NCBI GenBank assembly: GCA_025060275.1
Contig: JANXCJ010000015.1
Coordinates: 1-22,142, forward strand
Direction of reading: 5' to 3'
DNA from: Bacteroidia bacterium
GTDB taxonomy: Bacteria > Bacteroidota > Bacteroidia > SpSt-205
DNA length: 22,142 bases
Positions 21,853-22,142 of the stretch are shown piece after piece. Position numbers and translations under genes: made by a program. How positions within the stretch are numbered: the first letter of the stretch is position 1; each line of letters begins with the position of its first letter. The notes beneath the pieces were generated by a model. It was given only the letters and a program-made list of their open reading frames with translations, searched no databases and was not told the DNA's origin.

Positions 21853-22108
21853 GCCTGTGCGAGGGCGCCGCAAGGAGTTCGTAGGGGTCGTGGTTAGCAA
21901 CCGCATGAGGAAAACCATTATTGTACGCGTAGTACGGAATGAGCCCCACCCTCTTTATCGCAAACCTGTGAAAAGATTTCGTAAATTTGCCGCCCACGAT
22001 GAGAGCCAGGAAGCACAGGTAGGTGATGTGGTGCGAATCATGGAGACTCGCCCACTAAGCCGTACTAAGCGCTGGCGTCTCGTTGAGATTATTCAAAAAG
22101 CCAAATGA
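21830..22108 (+). CDS. rpsQ: 30S ribosomal protein uS17
   Basis: 92 residues, an OB-fold primary binder of 16S rRNA. RKEFVGVVVSNRMRKTIIV, HPLYRKPVKRFRKFAAHDE, GDVVRIMETRPLSRTKRWRL are canonical. The first 12 residues or so are a slightly longer lead than in many homologues. The start at 21830 overlaps rpmC by 23 bases; the next in-frame ATG, at the Met of NRMRKT, lies inside the conserved core, so this start stands. Confidence 0.95.
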   Translation: MSELSTNRPVRGRRKEFVGVVVSNRMRKTIIVRVVRNEPHPLYRKPVKRFRKFAAHDESQEAQVGDVVRIMETRPLSRTKRWRLVEIIQKAK

Positions 22109-22116
22109 GATAGCCT

Positions 22117-22142
22117 ATGATCCAGCAAGAGTCGCGACTAAA
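22117..22142 (+). CDS. rplN: 50S ribosomal protein uL14, start only
   Basis: Only MIQQESRLK is in the window, the invariant N-terminus of uL14, starting 8 bases after the rpsQ stop and preceded by tagcct. The gene continues beyond the right edge, consistent with the standard order rpsQ-rplN. Confidence 0.9.

Noticed and set aside
1..22142. CRISPR array, insertion sequence, phage or defence island
   Set aside because: No spaced direct repeats, transposase, integrase, nuclease or toxin-like genes were seen anywhere in the window.

Overview
The window is ordinary chromosome from a member of the Bacteroidota. Four signs point there. It has type IX secretion/gliding genes (a PorP/SprF-like outer-membrane protein and a GldJ-like lipoprotein). 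It carries many promoter boxes of the Bacteroidota form TAnnTTTG. Shine-Dalgarno sites are almost absent. The order rpsL-rpsG-fusA-rpsJ has no tuf gene, and uL2 carries the DHPMGGGEG variant. Base composition looks close to half G+C. Genes are packed very tightly; a hot-spring or small-genome lineage is possible but unproven. No phage, insertion sequence, CRISPR array, tRNA or rRNA was recognised.

Left part (1-4.8 kb): on the minus strand, an APC-family permease is followed by a lipoprotein of unknown function that runs off the left edge; the two overlap by ATGA. Divergent from the permease is a manganese catalase on the plus strand. A 521-base gap without a gene, the only long one here, separates the catalase from a convergent family-4 glycosyltransferase.

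Middle (4.9-11.5 kb): a His/Met-rich lipoprotein with YtkA/FixH-like features ends in a strong terminator, and the T-tract of that terminator contains the promoter box of pheT. pheT ends base-to-base against a minus-strand cluster transcribed as DUF1573 protein, flavin monooxygenase, short-chain dehydrogenase.

Right part (11.6 kb to the end): the PorP/SprF-like gene and gldJ each have their own promoter. After a terminator comes a long ribosomal operon: rpsL, rpsG, fusA, rpsJ, rplC, rplD, rplW, rplB, rpsS, rplV, rpsC, rplP, rpmC, rpsQ and the start of rplN.

The most interesting signal is not a gene cluster but the way genes start. Nine promoter boxes lie so close to start codons that the mRNAs should be leaderless or nearly so, and some of these genes use GTG. 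Inside the ribosomal operon 13 of 15 starts have T at -1; of the two exceptions, rpsG has a clear Shine-Dalgarno sequence. Several starts were placed using this promoter geometry plus homology. I found no convincing new multi-gene system.
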